A DNA stretch of 44,734 nt from Thiofaba sp049322715 (GTDB lineage: Bacteria > Pseudomonadota > Gammaproteobacteria > Halothiobacillales > Halothiobacillaceae): assembly GCA_049322715.1 (NCBI GenBank), contig JBMOQP010000043.1, positions 1 to 44,734 of the forward strand, written 5' to 3'. How positions within the stretch are numbered: position 1 is the stretch's first letter; the number at the start of each line of letters is the position of its first letter. This document shows, piece after piece, positions 23,378 to 35,076 of the stretch. The position numbers and the translations under genes are program-made. The notes under the pieces are model-generated. The model did not search any database. It was not told where the DNA came from and saw only the letters and a list, made by a program, of their open reading frames with translations.

Positions 23378-24712
23378 TTACATCCCCCTCACCATCTCCA
23401 CCGCCTTGGGCAGATCCATCAATCCACGTCCGAATTTCATCGCCCCGCAATCGGTGGTGAAGGTCCCAAGATCGGTTTTTTCCGTACAGGTCTGTCCATA
23501 GCCCCACTCAGGAAGCTGTTTGGCGGTGTCCAGCAGGATCTGGGCTGCCTCGATGGCCGTGAGGCCCGGCTTGACTTCCATCAGCACCGCGATGGCGCCG
23601 GAGACTTGGGGGGCTGCGGCCGAAGTACCAAGAACCCACTCGAAGGCATTGGAGCCCGTGCTTGAGGCGGCTTCATAGGCATAGTCTCCGGCGACAATGA
23701 AGCGAGACTGGAATGACTCTCGGTGGCCGGGATAGTTCGAGTACAGGGCCAAGTCGTTATTTTCCCGATCATAAGAGCCTACAGCCAGGAAATTCTCCGC
23801 TTCTTGTGGATAATCGAGGAATGACTCGAATTCCGGAGCCACCGCCTTGACGGAATCAAAGGACTCGCTCAGCGAAGTCGCGGAGTTTCCTGCGGCAGAC
23901 ACTAATACGCTGCCGCTGTTCGAGAGCACGAACATAAGTCCTGTCGGATCATATCCAGCGCTGGCGCTCCAATAGATCATGGCGTCAGAGGCGATCGCAT
24001 TGGAGTGATTGATCACCGGCAGCCCCTCGCTCTGGATGGCATCCTTGGTGGCGATCAAGAGGTGCTGACTGCTCATATCTCCATGCACACCCTTCAGGTA
24101 GAGAGAACACGCCGTCGCGGTACCGGATTTCATGCCGCCAGCCTGGGAGGTCACCGCAGTTCCATGTTCGGGAACGTCGGTCGAGTAATCGCCGTCGACC
24201 TTCTCGCCTGCGTCGAGAATATAATTGGCGTTCGCATCGTGATATGAGGCAGCGACCACGAGGGAATTCATATATTCCGAATGGTCCGGCAAGTATCCGG
24301 TATCCACAATGGCCACGCCGATGCCGTTTCCGGTATAACCCGCCATGCGTACAACGTCGATACCCGTGGTGGAAAGGGCGGCATGATTGCGCTCGAGCTG
24401 ACAGTTTCCGCTGGCGTCATCGCACACGAAACCCTTGTCGGCGATTTCCACCAGGGTCTGGTTGCCGTCATAGTTCAGGCAGGCATCGACCAGGGTGCAG
24501 GTGGTGCCGGAGGCAGTATGACCTGGGGGGACGGAGGCCTGGTCGCCATCGATGTTCGTGCAGGCATCGGCGGTGGTTACCGGCGGGTTGGTGCCGCCGG
24601 TTCCGGCGCCGGGATCGATCGGGTTGGCCGTGCCGGAGCCGCCGCCCCCGCCGCCGCAGGCGGTCAGGCCAAGGGAGAGGAGGATGGCGAGAGTAAGGGT
24701 GCTGCGCTTCAT
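23378..24712 (-). CDS. S8-family (subtilisin-like) serine protease lipoprotein
   Basis: A 444-residue protein with a lipoprotein signal (LLSLGLTAC, Cys19) followed by a Gly run and a Gly/Pro-rich linker. The catalytic triad is intact: Asp137 in VAIVDTGY, His183 in PEHGTAV, Ser364 in GTSAAAP (GTSMAAP in most subtilases), with the oxyanion Asn in SAAGNSA. Six Cys between residues 51 and 104 (ACTNIDGD, GTTCTLVDACLNYDGN, GFVCDDASGNC) suggest disulphide-bonded repeats before the catalytic domain. It is probably anchored to the outer membrane facing the periplasm or surface. No inhibitor-like prodomain is obvious. ATG 24712 is preceded by AAAGGACA. Lower GC than the surrounding genes. Confidence 0.9.
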   Translation of the reverse strand: MKRSTLTLAILLSLGLTACGGGGGGSGTANPIDPGAGTGGTNPPVTTADACTNIDGDQASVPPGHTASGTTCTLVDACLNYDGNQTLVEIADKGFVCDDASGNCQLERNHAALSTTGIDVVRMAGYTGNGIGVAIVDTGYLPDHSEYMNSLVVAASYHDANANYILDAGEKVDGDYSTDVPEHGTAVTSQAGGMKSGTATACSLYLKGVHGDMSSQHLLIATKDAIQSEGLPVINHSNAIASDAMIYWSASAGYDPTGLMFVLSNSGSVLVSAAGNSATSLSESFDSVKAVAPEFESFLDYPQEAENFLAVGSYDRENNDLALYSNYPGHRESFQSRFIVAGDYAYEAASSTGSNAFEWVLGTSAAAPQVSGAIAVLMEVKPGLTAIEAAQILLDTAKQLPEWGYGQTCTEKTDLGTFTTDCGAMKFGRGLMDLPKAVEMVRGM

Positions 24713-25060
24713 GCGAATGTCCTTTGCTTGATGTGTCCAGGAGAGAGCTTTCTGTTCTCCGGTTGCAACTCTATCAGAGCACGGGGCGCAAAAGACGCAA
24801 GCAATCAGGCGCGGCACGCACACTGCGCCAGCGTTTGCAGTGTCGTGGGGTCATGGATCGCCACGTCGCTTTGCTCCTCGCGATGACGGCGACCTAGCTT
24901 GCGTGTCTTGTCATGCGAATCCCGGCCACGCACGGGCTTGACGCCCCCACCCCGCCCATGGACTTGCGCCATCGGCTTCCGTCCCTTTGCTGCTAGAATG
25001 CCCGGTTCCAATCCGCCTTGCGCCCGTCAGCCAAGGCCTTGAGATAGAAGGTTTTCCGGC
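24713..25060. other. 348-base divergent gap between protease gene and metH
   Basis: No gene or tRNA is visible. It contains the dispersed repeat at 24851-24889 and should hold both divergent promoters. I looked for a cobalamin or SAM riboswitch in front of metH and found no conserved core. The last 13 bases before the ATG carry GAAGG, the likely ribosome-binding site of metH. Confidence 0.5.
24851..24889. repeat. dispersed intergenic repeat (second family)
   Basis: The segment starting TCATGGATCGCCACGTCGCT and ending GCTCCTCGCGATGACGG resembles a very common bacterial intergenic repeat. Its spurious minus-strand translation contains REEQSDVAIHD, the recognisable mistranslation of that family. 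One copy only in this window. Confidence 0.6.
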
Positions 25061-28843
<3,783 letters not shown>

Positions 28844-28874
28844 CGGCGGGCCTCCTGCGGGGGGACGAATCCCC

Positions 28875-28899
28875 GTAGGAGCGCCGCCCCGCCGCGATA
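28875..28899. repeat. REP-like repeat (third family)
   Basis: GTAGGAGCG (28875-28883) followed by a GC-rich loop and GCCGCGATAC matches the common Pseudomonas/Xanthomonas-type REP pattern (GTAGGAGCGGC...GCCGCGA). It lies between metH and the DUF302 gene stop, together with a GGGGA/TCCCC hairpin at 28861-28874. It may end both convergent transcripts. Confidence 0.5.
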
Positions 28900-28909
28900 C
28901 CCGGCCCGA

Positions 28910-29437
28910 TCACTTCTTGAAGTGATCGGCCACACCCTGCAGGATCGCCTGCAACTCCTTGGAAGCCACCTTGACCGCCTCGCTGTCCCCGATCCCGATG
29001 CGCTTCGCCTCCTCCACCGGATCGGAGAAGCCCACGATGATCTTGCCGCCGGCGCACAGCTCGGGATCCCCGCTGACGGCCTGGCCTGCCGAGCCGACCC
29101 TGTAGACGGCGATCCGGCACGGGATGATCATGCTGACGTCGGGATCGAACTGGATGGCCTGGGCCAGGTACTGCGACTTGCACGCCAGGATCAGCTTGTT
29201 CTGGACGTCGATGTTGTGGTGCTCCTTCAAGCCCTTGTCGATGTCCTGGACCTTGAGCACCTCCCAGTTCTGGGCAAGGATCTCGTCCTGCACGCGCTCG
29301 ACCACCTGGTCGAAATTGGTCTCCGCCGGCAGGTAAACAACATACGCGCCCAGTTCGCGCTTGACGTCGCCAGCCGCCGCGACGGCCCCCGCAAACACCA
29401 GACAAGCCGCAACCAACAAACTTCTGATCGGGATCAT
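28910..29437 (-). CDS. DUF302-domain exported protein
   Basis: A 175-residue protein with a signal peptide (IRSLLVAACLVFAGAVAAA). The mature part begins ELGAYVVYLPAETNFDQVVERVQDEI, typical of the DUF302 family, followed by KGLKEHHNIDVQNKLILACK and a second half ending in LQGVADHFKK. Two Cys (in ILACKSQ and IIPCRIAV) could form a disulphide, and a third is in PELCAGG. DUF302 proteins are often found with redox or sulphur genes but have no assigned activity. ATG 29437 has a strong GAGGAGGGA site; the long frame upstream of it is not coding. Convergent with metH. Confidence 0.85.
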   Translation of the reverse strand: MIPIRSLLVAACLVFAGAVAAAGDVKRELGAYVVYLPAETNFDQVVERVQDEILAQNWEVLKVQDIDKGLKEHHNIDVQNKLILACKSQYLAQAIQFDPDVSMIIPCRIAVYRVGSAGQAVSGDPELCAGGKIIVGFSDPVEEAKRIGIGDSEAVKVASKELQAILQGVADHFKK

Positions 29438-29636
29438 GATCGTCCCTCCTCTGCTATGGATGGCACGGGTGCCCCGGCATCCTGTCAGGCTCGAGCCGAA
29501 CCGGCCGCGAGACACCCTTTCATGTATTAGCAGGGCATGGCAGGATAGCAAGTTCCCCCTTCGACCATCGCCCCGGCCAAGCCCGGTCCAGGGAGCTGTC
29601 TCCATGGTCCGCGGCAAGACCGGAACGCCGTCCGTA

Positions 29637-29675
29637 CAGCGGCTGGTGGCGATCCTCGGGTATGATCCCGACTGA
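29637..29675 (+). pseudogene. remnant of a metH 3' end
   Basis: The frame reads QRLVAILGYDPD and then TGA; intact MetH ends RWLAPILGYDPD and TGA. Over the last eight codons (29652-29675 against 28820-28843) only four bases differ and all four are synonymous third-position changes, which points to a diverged coding copy rather than chance. Upstream of 29637 similarity is lost. Same orientation as metH, 0.8 kb downstream of it. Confidence 0.55.
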
Positions 29676-29676
29676 C

Positions 29677-29694
29677 CCGTTCCTGCAGGAACGG
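29677..29694. terminator. 18-base perfect palindrome after the metH relic
   Basis: CCGTTCCTGCAGGAACGG is perfectly self-complementary, beginning two bases after the relic's stop codon, where a terminator would be expected. There is no following T-run, so termination is uncertain. Confidence 0.35.
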
Positions 29695-29738
29695 AACACA
29701 CCCGTTCCTGCGTCTCATCGTTGCCAAAAGGACACCCC

Positions 29739-30338
29739 GTGAGCCATCTTCCCGCCCCCATCACCGACGCCGAACTCGAGGAACTCGAGAGCTTCCTGCT
29801 CTCCGACCAGGTGCCCGAGGAGAGCATGACCCTGTCCGAGCTGGACGGCTTCCTCACCGCCCTGGCCGTCGGCCCCGAGGTCGTGCCGCCGGGTGAATGG
29901 CTGCCGGTGGTCTGGCAGGGCGAAGGCCCGGTATTCGAGACACCCAAGGACGTCGAGCGCGTGCTCGGCCTGATCCTCGCCCTCAATGCCCGCATCGTCG
30001 AGGACATCCAGAAGGACGAGCTCTCGCCGATGTTCAACATCGAGGCCCAGGACGACGGCTCCGAGCTGATGACCCCGGACGGCTGGTGCTGGGGCTTCAT
30101 GCAGGGCGTCATGCTGCGCGAGGACGCATGGAAGCCGCTGCTCGACTCCGAGGACGGCGAGCTGCTCGACCCGATCGCGATGATCGCCGGCGGTGGCCGC
30201 CAGCTGCCCGAGTTCGCCGAGATCCAGGACTCCCCCGAGGACTACGAGGAATTCCTCGACATGATCAGCGGCTCCGCGCTGGACATCCGTGACTACTGGG
30301 CCGAGCGCCGCAAGCCGGCCGGCAACAACCTGCACTGA
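29739..30338 (+). CDS. YecA/YgfB-family (UPF0149) protein
   Basis: A 199-residue acidic, all-helical cytoplasmic protein of the UPF0149 family. Recognised from the start (ITDAELEELESFLLS), TLSELDGFLTALAVGPEVVPPGEWLPVVW, and the GWCWGFMQGVMLREDAWKPLL core. No C-terminal SEC-type zinc motif is present, so it is closer to YgfB-like members than to E. coli YecA. Function unknown. GTG 29739 is preferred because AAAGGA lies eight bases upstream; a TTG at 29721 has no such site. Confidence 0.88.
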   Translation: MSHLPAPITDAELEELESFLLSDQVPEESMTLSELDGFLTALAVGPEVVPPGEWLPVVWQGEGPVFETPKDVERVLGLILALNARIVEDIQKDELSPMFNIEAQDDGSELMTPDGWCWGFMQGVMLREDAWKPLLDSEDGELLDPIAMIAGGGRQLPEFAEIQDSPEDYEEFLDMISGSALDIRDYWAERRKPAGNNLH

Positions 30339-30362
30339 CCCAGTCCCGCAGCGGCCCTCACC

Positions 30363-30390
30363 AACCCGGCCCCGGCCGGGTTGTTTCGTT
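30363..30390 (+). terminator. intrinsic terminator of the UPF0149 gene
   Basis: AACCCGGC (30363-30370) pairs with GCCGGGTT (30375-30382) around CCCG, followed by GTTTCGTTT. A GC-rich 8-bp stem with a T-rich tail 25 bases after the stop codon. Confidence 0.75.
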
Positions 30391-30417
30391 TGGGGCAGAA
30401 CGCCCCAACGCGAAAAT

Positions 30418-30556
30418 CGTTGTAGAAACAACGAGGACGACTGTGCCGCGACGCTCTCGAAGGCTGAAGCCCAAAGGGCCTTCCGGCAGGGATGCCGGAA
30501 GAGCTTGAGATGAGGGATCAGCCGGAGAACGTTCCCCTGGGCAGATGGAGAGCGTC
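30418..30556 (+). ncRNA. candidate structured RNA with CsrA-type GGA motifs
   Basis: Structure read by eye: hairpin CGTTGT-AGAA-ACAACG (30418-30433); a long-range perfect 9-bp stem GACGCTCTC (30450-30458) with GAGAGCGTC (30548-30556); inside it GCCC-AAA-GGGC (30469-30479), directly abutting CTTCCGGCA-GGGA-TGCCGGAAG (30480-30501). The last hairpin presents CAGGGATG, matching the CARGGAUG core of the CsrA consensus, and more GGA triplets follow (GAGGGATC, CCGGAG, TGGAG). GAAGGC (30459-30464) can also pair with GCCTTC (30478-30483), which would compete with that hairpin. It could be a CsrA/RsmA-titrating small RNA or the leader of egtB; no T-run follows the stem. Not coding in any plausible frame. 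Confidence 0.45.
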
Positions 30557-30644
30557 AAGACGTAAGCATCTCCCTAAGCCACGTTGCGGCTGGCGGATCG
30601 GGTTCTAGACTCGATAGACCATCCGACACCTGCGAGGTGTGGCC

Positions 30645-31934
30645 ATGATGATCCTGGATGAGGCCTCGCGGAGCGAACCTTCCGCGGATCCGCGCGAGCA
30701 ACTGCTGGCGCGCTACCGAGACGTGCGCCACGCCTCGACCGTCCTCTGCGCGCCGCTCGCCATCGAGGACCACGTGGCCCAGCCGATGCCCGACGTGAGC
30801 CCCCCGAAATGGCACCTGGCCCACACCAGCTGGTTCTTCGAGGCCTTCGTGCTCGGCGCCTTTCTGCCCGGCTACCATCCCTTTCACCCCGCCTACGACG
30901 GCCTGTTCAACTCCTACTATCTCACCCACGGCAGTCCCTGGCCGCGCCCCCGGCGCGGGCATCTCACCCGCCCCACCGTGGCCGAGGTGCAGGACTACCG
31001 CCTGCACGTGGATGCGGCCATGGCCGAATTCATCTTCGACGCCGGCGAGGCGGACTGGCCCGCCATTCGCTCCCGCATCGAACTCGGACTGCACCATGAA
31101 CAACAGCATCAGGAACTGCTGCTGACCGACATCAAGTACATCCTCGGCCTCAATCCTCTGCGCCCGGCCTATCGTGTGCTGGCCGTGCCCCCCTCCGGGA
31201 CCGACGCCCCCCTGCACTGGCACGAGTTCGAGGGCGGGACGCACAAGGCGGGCCACGCGGGGAACGGCTTCGCCTACGACAACGAGGGTCCCCGGCACGA
31301 CGTCCTGCTGCAGGATTTCGCCCTCGCCTCGCGCCCCGTCACCAACACCGAATACCAGGCCTTCATGGACGATGGGGGCTATGCGCGCCCGGAACTGTGG
31401 CTGTCGGACGGCTGGAACCGGATCCAGCGCGAGAGCTGGCGGGCCCCGCTCTACTGGGAGCAGGTCGATGGCGCCTGGCACCACATGACCCTCGGCGGCC
31501 TGCGTCCGGTGGACCCGCACGCCCCCGTCTGCCATGTCAGCCAGTTCGAGGCGGATGCCTACGCGCGCTGGGCCGGCAAGCGCCTGCCGACGGAGTTCGA
31601 GTGGGAGGTCGCGGCCGGCGGACAGAAGGTGGCCGGCAACCTGCGCGAGACGGACCTGCTGCAGCCGGCGGCCGCACCGGCGGGCGGGGGCATGCGGCAG
31701 ATGTACGGTGACGTCTGGGAATGGACCGCCAGCCCCTACCTACCCTATCCGCGCTACCGGCCGAGCTCGGGTCCGCTCGGCGAGTACAACGGCAAGTTCA
31801 TGTCCGGCCAGATGGTCCTGCGCGGCGGCAGCTGCGCCACGCCCGCCGGCCACATCCGGGCCAGCTACCGCAATTTCTTCTACCCTGCCGATCGCTGGCA
31901 ATTCTCCGGCATCCGGCTGGCGGACGATCGATGA
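30645..31934 (+). CDS. egtB: ergothioneine biosynthesis sulfoxide synthase EgtB
   Basis: A 429-residue non-haem iron enzyme joining hercynine to a thiol donor with oxygen. It has an N-terminal DinB-like domain with the iron ligands: His in KWHLAHTSWFFE and the HEQQHQE motif (Hx3HxE) near residue 155. The C-terminal half is a formylglycine-generating-enzyme-like domain (VTNTEYQAFM, AGKRLPTEFEWEVAA, YGDVWEWTAS, LRGGSCATPAGHIRASYRNFF, SGIRLA). ATG 30645 (or 30648) follows GAGGTG; a GTG at 30639 overlaps that site and is less likely. The stop overlaps egtD. No egtA or egtC nearby, so the thiol donor (cysteine or gamma-glutamylcysteine) is not determined. Confidence 0.95.
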   Translation: MMILDEASRSEPSADPREQLLARYRDVRHASTVLCAPLAIEDHVAQPMPDVSPPKWHLAHTSWFFEAFVLGAFLPGYHPFHPAYDGLFNSYYLTHGSPWPRPRRGHLTRPTVAEVQDYRLHVDAAMAEFIFDAGEADWPAIRSRIELGLHHEQQHQELLLTDIKYILGLNPLRPAYRVLAVPPSGTDAPLHWHEFEGGTHKAGHAGNGFAYDNEGPRHDVLLQDFALASRPVTNTEYQAFMDDGGYARPELWLSDGWNRIQRESWRAPLYWEQVDGAWHHMTLGGLRPVDPHAPVCHVSQFEADAYARWAGKRLPTEFEWEVAAGGQKVAGNLRETDLLQPAAAPAGGGMRQMYGDVWEWTASPYLPYPRYRPSSGPLGEYNGKFMSGQMVLRGGSCATPAGHIRASYRNFFYPADRWQFSGIRLADDR

Positions 31935-32887
31935 GCCCCGCCGTCCACGTCCACGACTACCCGCCTGCCGCGGAGAGCCTGCGCGACATCGTGCTCGGAG
32001 GCCTCTCCTCGACCCCTAGGACCCTGCCGCCGAAGCTGTTCTATGACCGGCGCGGTTCCGAACTGTTCGAGGCCATCTGCGAGCTGCCCGAGTACTACCT
32101 CACCCGTACCGAGACCGCCATCCTGCGAGACTGCGCCGAGGAGGTGGCGAAGCTGGTCGGGACGGACGGCCTGATGGTGGAACTGGGCAGCGGGGCGAGC
32201 AAGAAGGTGCGCCTCCTGCTCTCGGCGCTGCGCCCCTCCGCCTATCTCGGCATCGATATTTCACGCGACTTCCTGCTCGAGTCCGCCCGGCGGCTGGCCG
32301 AGGACCACCCCGAACTGGAGGTCCACGCGGCCTGGGCCGACTTCTGCCGCCCGCTCGAATTGCCACCTTCCCTGGCCGGATCCCGTCCGCTGGCCTTCTT
32401 CCCCGGTTCCAGCATCGGCAACAGCAACCCCGTCCAGGCCCGCGCCCTGCTCTCGCGCATCGTCCGCCTGGTCGGCCACGGGGGACACCTGCTGATCGGG
32501 GTCGACCTGGTCAAGGATACGGCCGTGCTCGAGGACGCCTACAACGACGCCCAGGGGGTGACGGCCGCGTTCAACCGCAACCTGCTGGTCCGCCTGCGGG
32601 ACGAGCTGGACGCCGAGGTGGAGGTGGACGCCTTCCATCACCGCGCCTTCTTCAACGAGGCGCAAGGCCGCATCGAGATGCACCTGGTCAGCGCGTCGCG
32701 CCAGCGCATCCGCGTCGGCAGCCGGATGTTCAGCTTCGCCGCGGGAGAGGACATCCATACCGAGAACTCGTACAAGTACACCATCGAAGACTTCCGCCAG
32801 CTGGCCGGCGAGGCCGGTCTCGCCCCGGTGCGGGTCTGGACCGATCCCGACCGGCTGTTCAGCGTCCACCTGCTACGGGCGCACTGA
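31931..32887 (+). CDS. egtD: L-histidine N-alpha-methyltransferase EgtD
   Basis: A 318-residue SAM-dependent enzyme that trimethylates histidine to hercynine, the first step of ergothioneine synthesis. Landmarks: LPPKLFYDRRGSELFEAICELPEYYLTRTE near the N-terminus, SAM-binding VELGSGASKKVRLLL, YLGIDIS, FFPGSSIGN, and the C-terminal ENSYKYTIEDFRQLAGEAG. Length is that of characterised EgtD (about 320). The ATG overlaps the egtB stop in an ATGA, so the two are coupled and act in consecutive steps; EgtE-type C-S lyase activity must come from elsewhere. Confidence 0.96.
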   Translation: MSPAVHVHDYPPAAESLRDIVLGGLSSTPRTLPPKLFYDRRGSELFEAICELPEYYLTRTETAILRDCAEEVAKLVGTDGLMVELGSGASKKVRLLLSALRPSAYLGIDISRDFLLESARRLAEDHPELEVHAAWADFCRPLELPPSLAGSRPLAFFPGSSIGNSNPVQARALLSRIVRLVGHGGHLLIGVDLVKDTAVLEDAYNDAQGVTAAFNRNLLVRLRDELDAEVEVDAFHHRAFFNEAQGRIEMHLVSASRQRIRVGSRMFSFAAGEDIHTENSYKYTIEDFRQLAGEAGLAPVRVWTDPDRLFSVHLLRAH

Positions 32888-32900
32888 GCCGGAGGTCCCG

Positions 32901-34301
32901 ATGCATGCCATGCGGATCATGACCCGGCCCCGCGGCACCTCCCGGCAAACGCTGGCCGGGTGGATCCTGTGCTCGGCACTCCTCCTGGCCTTCCTGCCAT
33001 GGACCGAGGCAGCGACGGGCCAGGAACGGACCGGCGTGGTGCTGGATCTTTCCGGTGCCATCGGCCCCGCCGGAGCCGACTACGTGAGCCGCGGCATCGA
33101 GGACGCCCGCAAGGCGGGGGCCGGGCTGGTCATCCTCCGCATGGACACCCCCGGTGGGCTGGATGCCTCCATGCGCGACATCATCCGCGCCATCCTAGCC
33201 TCGCCCGTCCCGGTTGCCAGCTTCGTCGCCCCGGGCGGCGCGCGCGCGGCCAGCGCGGGCACCTACATCCTCTATGCCAGCCATATTGCGGCCATGGCGC
33301 CGGGCACCACGGTGGGCGCCGCCACGCCGGTGAAGATCAGCGGCATGCCCGGCCTGCCCGAGCCCGGCAAGCCCCCGGCGGATGGCGCAGAGCCTGCCAC
33401 CTCGCCGCCGGACGACGCCATGAAGCGCAAGCTTACGAGCGATGCCGCCGCCTACCTGCGCGGCCTCGCCGCCCTGCGGGGGCGCAACGCCGAATGGGCC
33501 GAGCTGGCGGTGCGCGAAGGAGCCAGCCTGTCCGCCGAGGAGGCGCTGGTCCTTGGGGTGGTCGACCTGATCGCGACCGACCTCGGCGACCTGCTGCGCC
33601 AGCTGGACGGGCGCATGGTCAGGCTCGAGCAAGGTGAGGTCACGCTGCAGACCGCGGGCCTCGCCCTCGAGACCCGGCCGCCCGACTGGCGCAGCCGGCT
33701 GCTGGCGGTGATCACCGATCCGAACATGGCCTACATCCTGCTCCTGATCGGCATCTACGGCCTGATCATGGAGTTCGCCAATCCCGGCAGCATCCTGCCG
33801 GGCGTGGCCGGGGCCATCTGCCTGGTGCTCGCCCTCTACGCCCTGCAGGTGCTGCCGATCAACTACGCCGGCCTGATGCTGATGCTGCTCGGCATCGCCT
33901 TCATGGTCGGGGAAATCTTCACGCCCAGCTTCGGCGTGCTCGGCCTGGGCGGGGTCGCGGCCTTCGTGACGGGCTCGCTCATCCTGTTCGAGGGCGAGGG
34001 GCTGTCCGTCTCGCTTCCCCTGGTCGGCGGCATGGCCATGCTCTCCGCCCTCGTCGTCTTCTGGGTCGTGGGCACCCTCGCCCGCCTGCGCCGCAGACCG
34101 GTGGTCACAGGCATGGAGGAATTCCCAGGCACGCGCGGCGAGGCCGAGGAGGAGTTCCTCGAGGGACGCGGCCACGTGCGCATCCACGGGGAGTCATGGC
34201 TCGCGGAATGCGCCTCCCCGGTGCGCAAGGGGCAACAGGTCAGGGTGCGGGGCATGGAGGGCCTGGTCCTGAAAGTCGAACCATTCCATGAGGAGCCATG
34301 A
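32901..34301 (+). CDS. NfeD-family membrane-bound ClpP-class serine protease
   Basis: A 466-residue protein. N-terminal signal or anchor (ILCSALLLAFLPWTEAA), then a ClpP-like domain (VVLDLSGAIGPAGADYV, LRMDTPGGLDASM, ARAASAGTYILYASH with the catalytic Ser, and the likely catalytic Lys in MKRKLTSDA). Four hydrophobic segments follow (about residues 275-395), then a C-terminal OB-fold (GHVRIHGESWLA to VLKVEP). This is the long NfeD form, which is encoded beside a stomatin and thought to cleave it. GGAGG lies five bases before ATG 32901. The slipin gene starts one base after the stop. Confidence 0.93.
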   Translation: MHAMRIMTRPRGTSRQTLAGWILCSALLLAFLPWTEAATGQERTGVVLDLSGAIGPAGADYVSRGIEDARKAGAGLVILRMDTPGGLDASMRDIIRAILASPVPVASFVAPGGARAASAGTYILYASHIAAMAPGTTVGAATPVKISGMPGLPEPGKPPADGAEPATSPPDDAMKRKLTSDAAAYLRGLAALRGRNAEWAELAVREGASLSAEEALVLGVVDLIATDLGDLLRQLDGRMVRLEQGEVTLQTAGLALETRPPDWRSRLLAVITDPNMAYILLLIGIYGLIMEFANPGSILPGVAGAICLVLALYALQVLPINYAGLMLMLLGIAFMVGEIFTPSFGVLGLGGVAAFVTGSLILFEGEGLSVSLPLVGGMAMLSALVVFWVVGTLARLRRRPVVTGMEEFPGTRGEAEEEFLEGRGHVRIHGESWLAECASPVRKGQQVRVRGMEGLVLKVEPFHEEP

Positions 34302-34302
34302 C

Positions 34303-35055
34303 ATGGGCTACATCTTCCTCTTCGCCATCCTGCTGGGCTTCCTGTTCACCGTCTGGCGCATCATCCCCGAATACGAGCGCGGGGTGGTCTTCTTCCTCGG
34401 CCGCTTCCAGAAGGTGAAGGGACCGGGGCTGCGGGTGGTCGTGCCCGGCATACAGCGCATGGTGCGGGTGGACCTGCGCACCGTGGTCATGGACGTGCCG
34501 AGCCAGGACGTGATCTCGCGCGACAACGTCTCGGTGAAGGTGAACGCGGTCGTCTACTTCCGTGTCATGGATCCGGAGAAGGCCATCCTGCAGGTGGAGA
34601 ATTACCTCGAGGCCACCAGCCAGCTCGCCCAGACCACGCTGCGCTCCGTGCTCGGCCAGCACGAGCTGGACGACATGCTGGCCGAGCGCGAGCGCATGAA
34701 CCGCGACATCCAGGACATCCTTGACCGGCAGACCGATGCGTGGGGGATCAAGGTCTCCAATGTGGAGCTCAAGCACGTGGACCTGGACGAGAGCATGGTG
34801 CGCGCCATCGCCCGCCAGGCCGAGGCGGAGCGCGAGCGGCGCGCCAAGGTGATCCACGCCGAGGGCGAGTTGCAGGCCTCGGAGAAGCTGCGCGATGCAG
34901 CCGGCATCCTGTCCCAGACCCCACAGGCCATGCAGCTGCGCTACCTGCAGACCCTGACGGACATCTCCACCGAGCGTAGCTCGACCATCGTCTTTCCGAT
35001 TCCGCTGGACCTGATCGGCCCGTTGCTCAACGGCGGGAAGCCTCCGGCGGACTGA
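34303..35055 (+). CDS. slipin (stomatin-like SPFH-domain protein)
   Basis: A 250-residue protein with an N-terminal membrane anchor (IFLFAILLGFLFTVW) and an SPFH/Band 7 domain: EYERGVVFFLGRFQKVKGPGL, DVPSQDVISRDNVSVKVNAVVYF, and ERMNRDIQDILDRQTDAWGIKV. A coiled-coil region rich in Ala/Glu follows (VRAIARQAEAERERRAKVIHAEGE). It oligomerises at the membrane and is the expected partner and substrate of the NfeD protease encoded one base upstream. ATG 34303 follows an AGGAG site. Confidence 0.95.
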   Translation: MGYIFLFAILLGFLFTVWRIIPEYERGVVFFLGRFQKVKGPGLRVVVPGIQRMVRVDLRTVVMDVPSQDVISRDNVSVKVNAVVYFRVMDPEKAILQVENYLEATSQLAQTTLRSVLGQHELDDMLAERERMNRDIQDILDRQTDAWGIKVSNVELKHVDLDESMVRAIARQAEAERERRAKVIHAEGELQASEKLRDAAGILSQTPQAMQLRYLQTLTDISTERSSTIVFPIPLDLIGPLLNGGKPPAD

Positions 35056-35076
35056 CCCCGCGCAAGCGAGAACGCC

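Larger units (their letters stand above)
29438..29738. other. 301-base gap with a metH 3' relic and a palindrome
   Basis: Contains the metH 3'-end relic at 29637-29675 and the palindrome at 29677-29694. The decamer CCGTTCCTGC of that palindrome recurs at 29702-29711. An AAAGGA site precedes the next start. The left 150 bases should hold the promoter of the DUF302 gene; no motif was assigned there. Confidence 0.5.
30339..30644 (+). other. 306-base gap between the UPF0149 gene and egtB, largely structured
   Basis: Contains a terminator (30363-30390), a second hairpin (TTGGGGC / GCCCCAA, 30390-30408), and the structured segment at 30418-30556 described as a candidate ncRNA. The last 85 bases carry the egtB ribosome-binding site GAGGTG and presumably a promoter if the RNA is independent. 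Confidence 0.6.

Noticed and set aside
24713..25060. Cobalamin riboswitch in front of metH
   Set aside because: No B12-box-like or other conserved riboswitch core seen; a dispersed repeat explains the visible structure.
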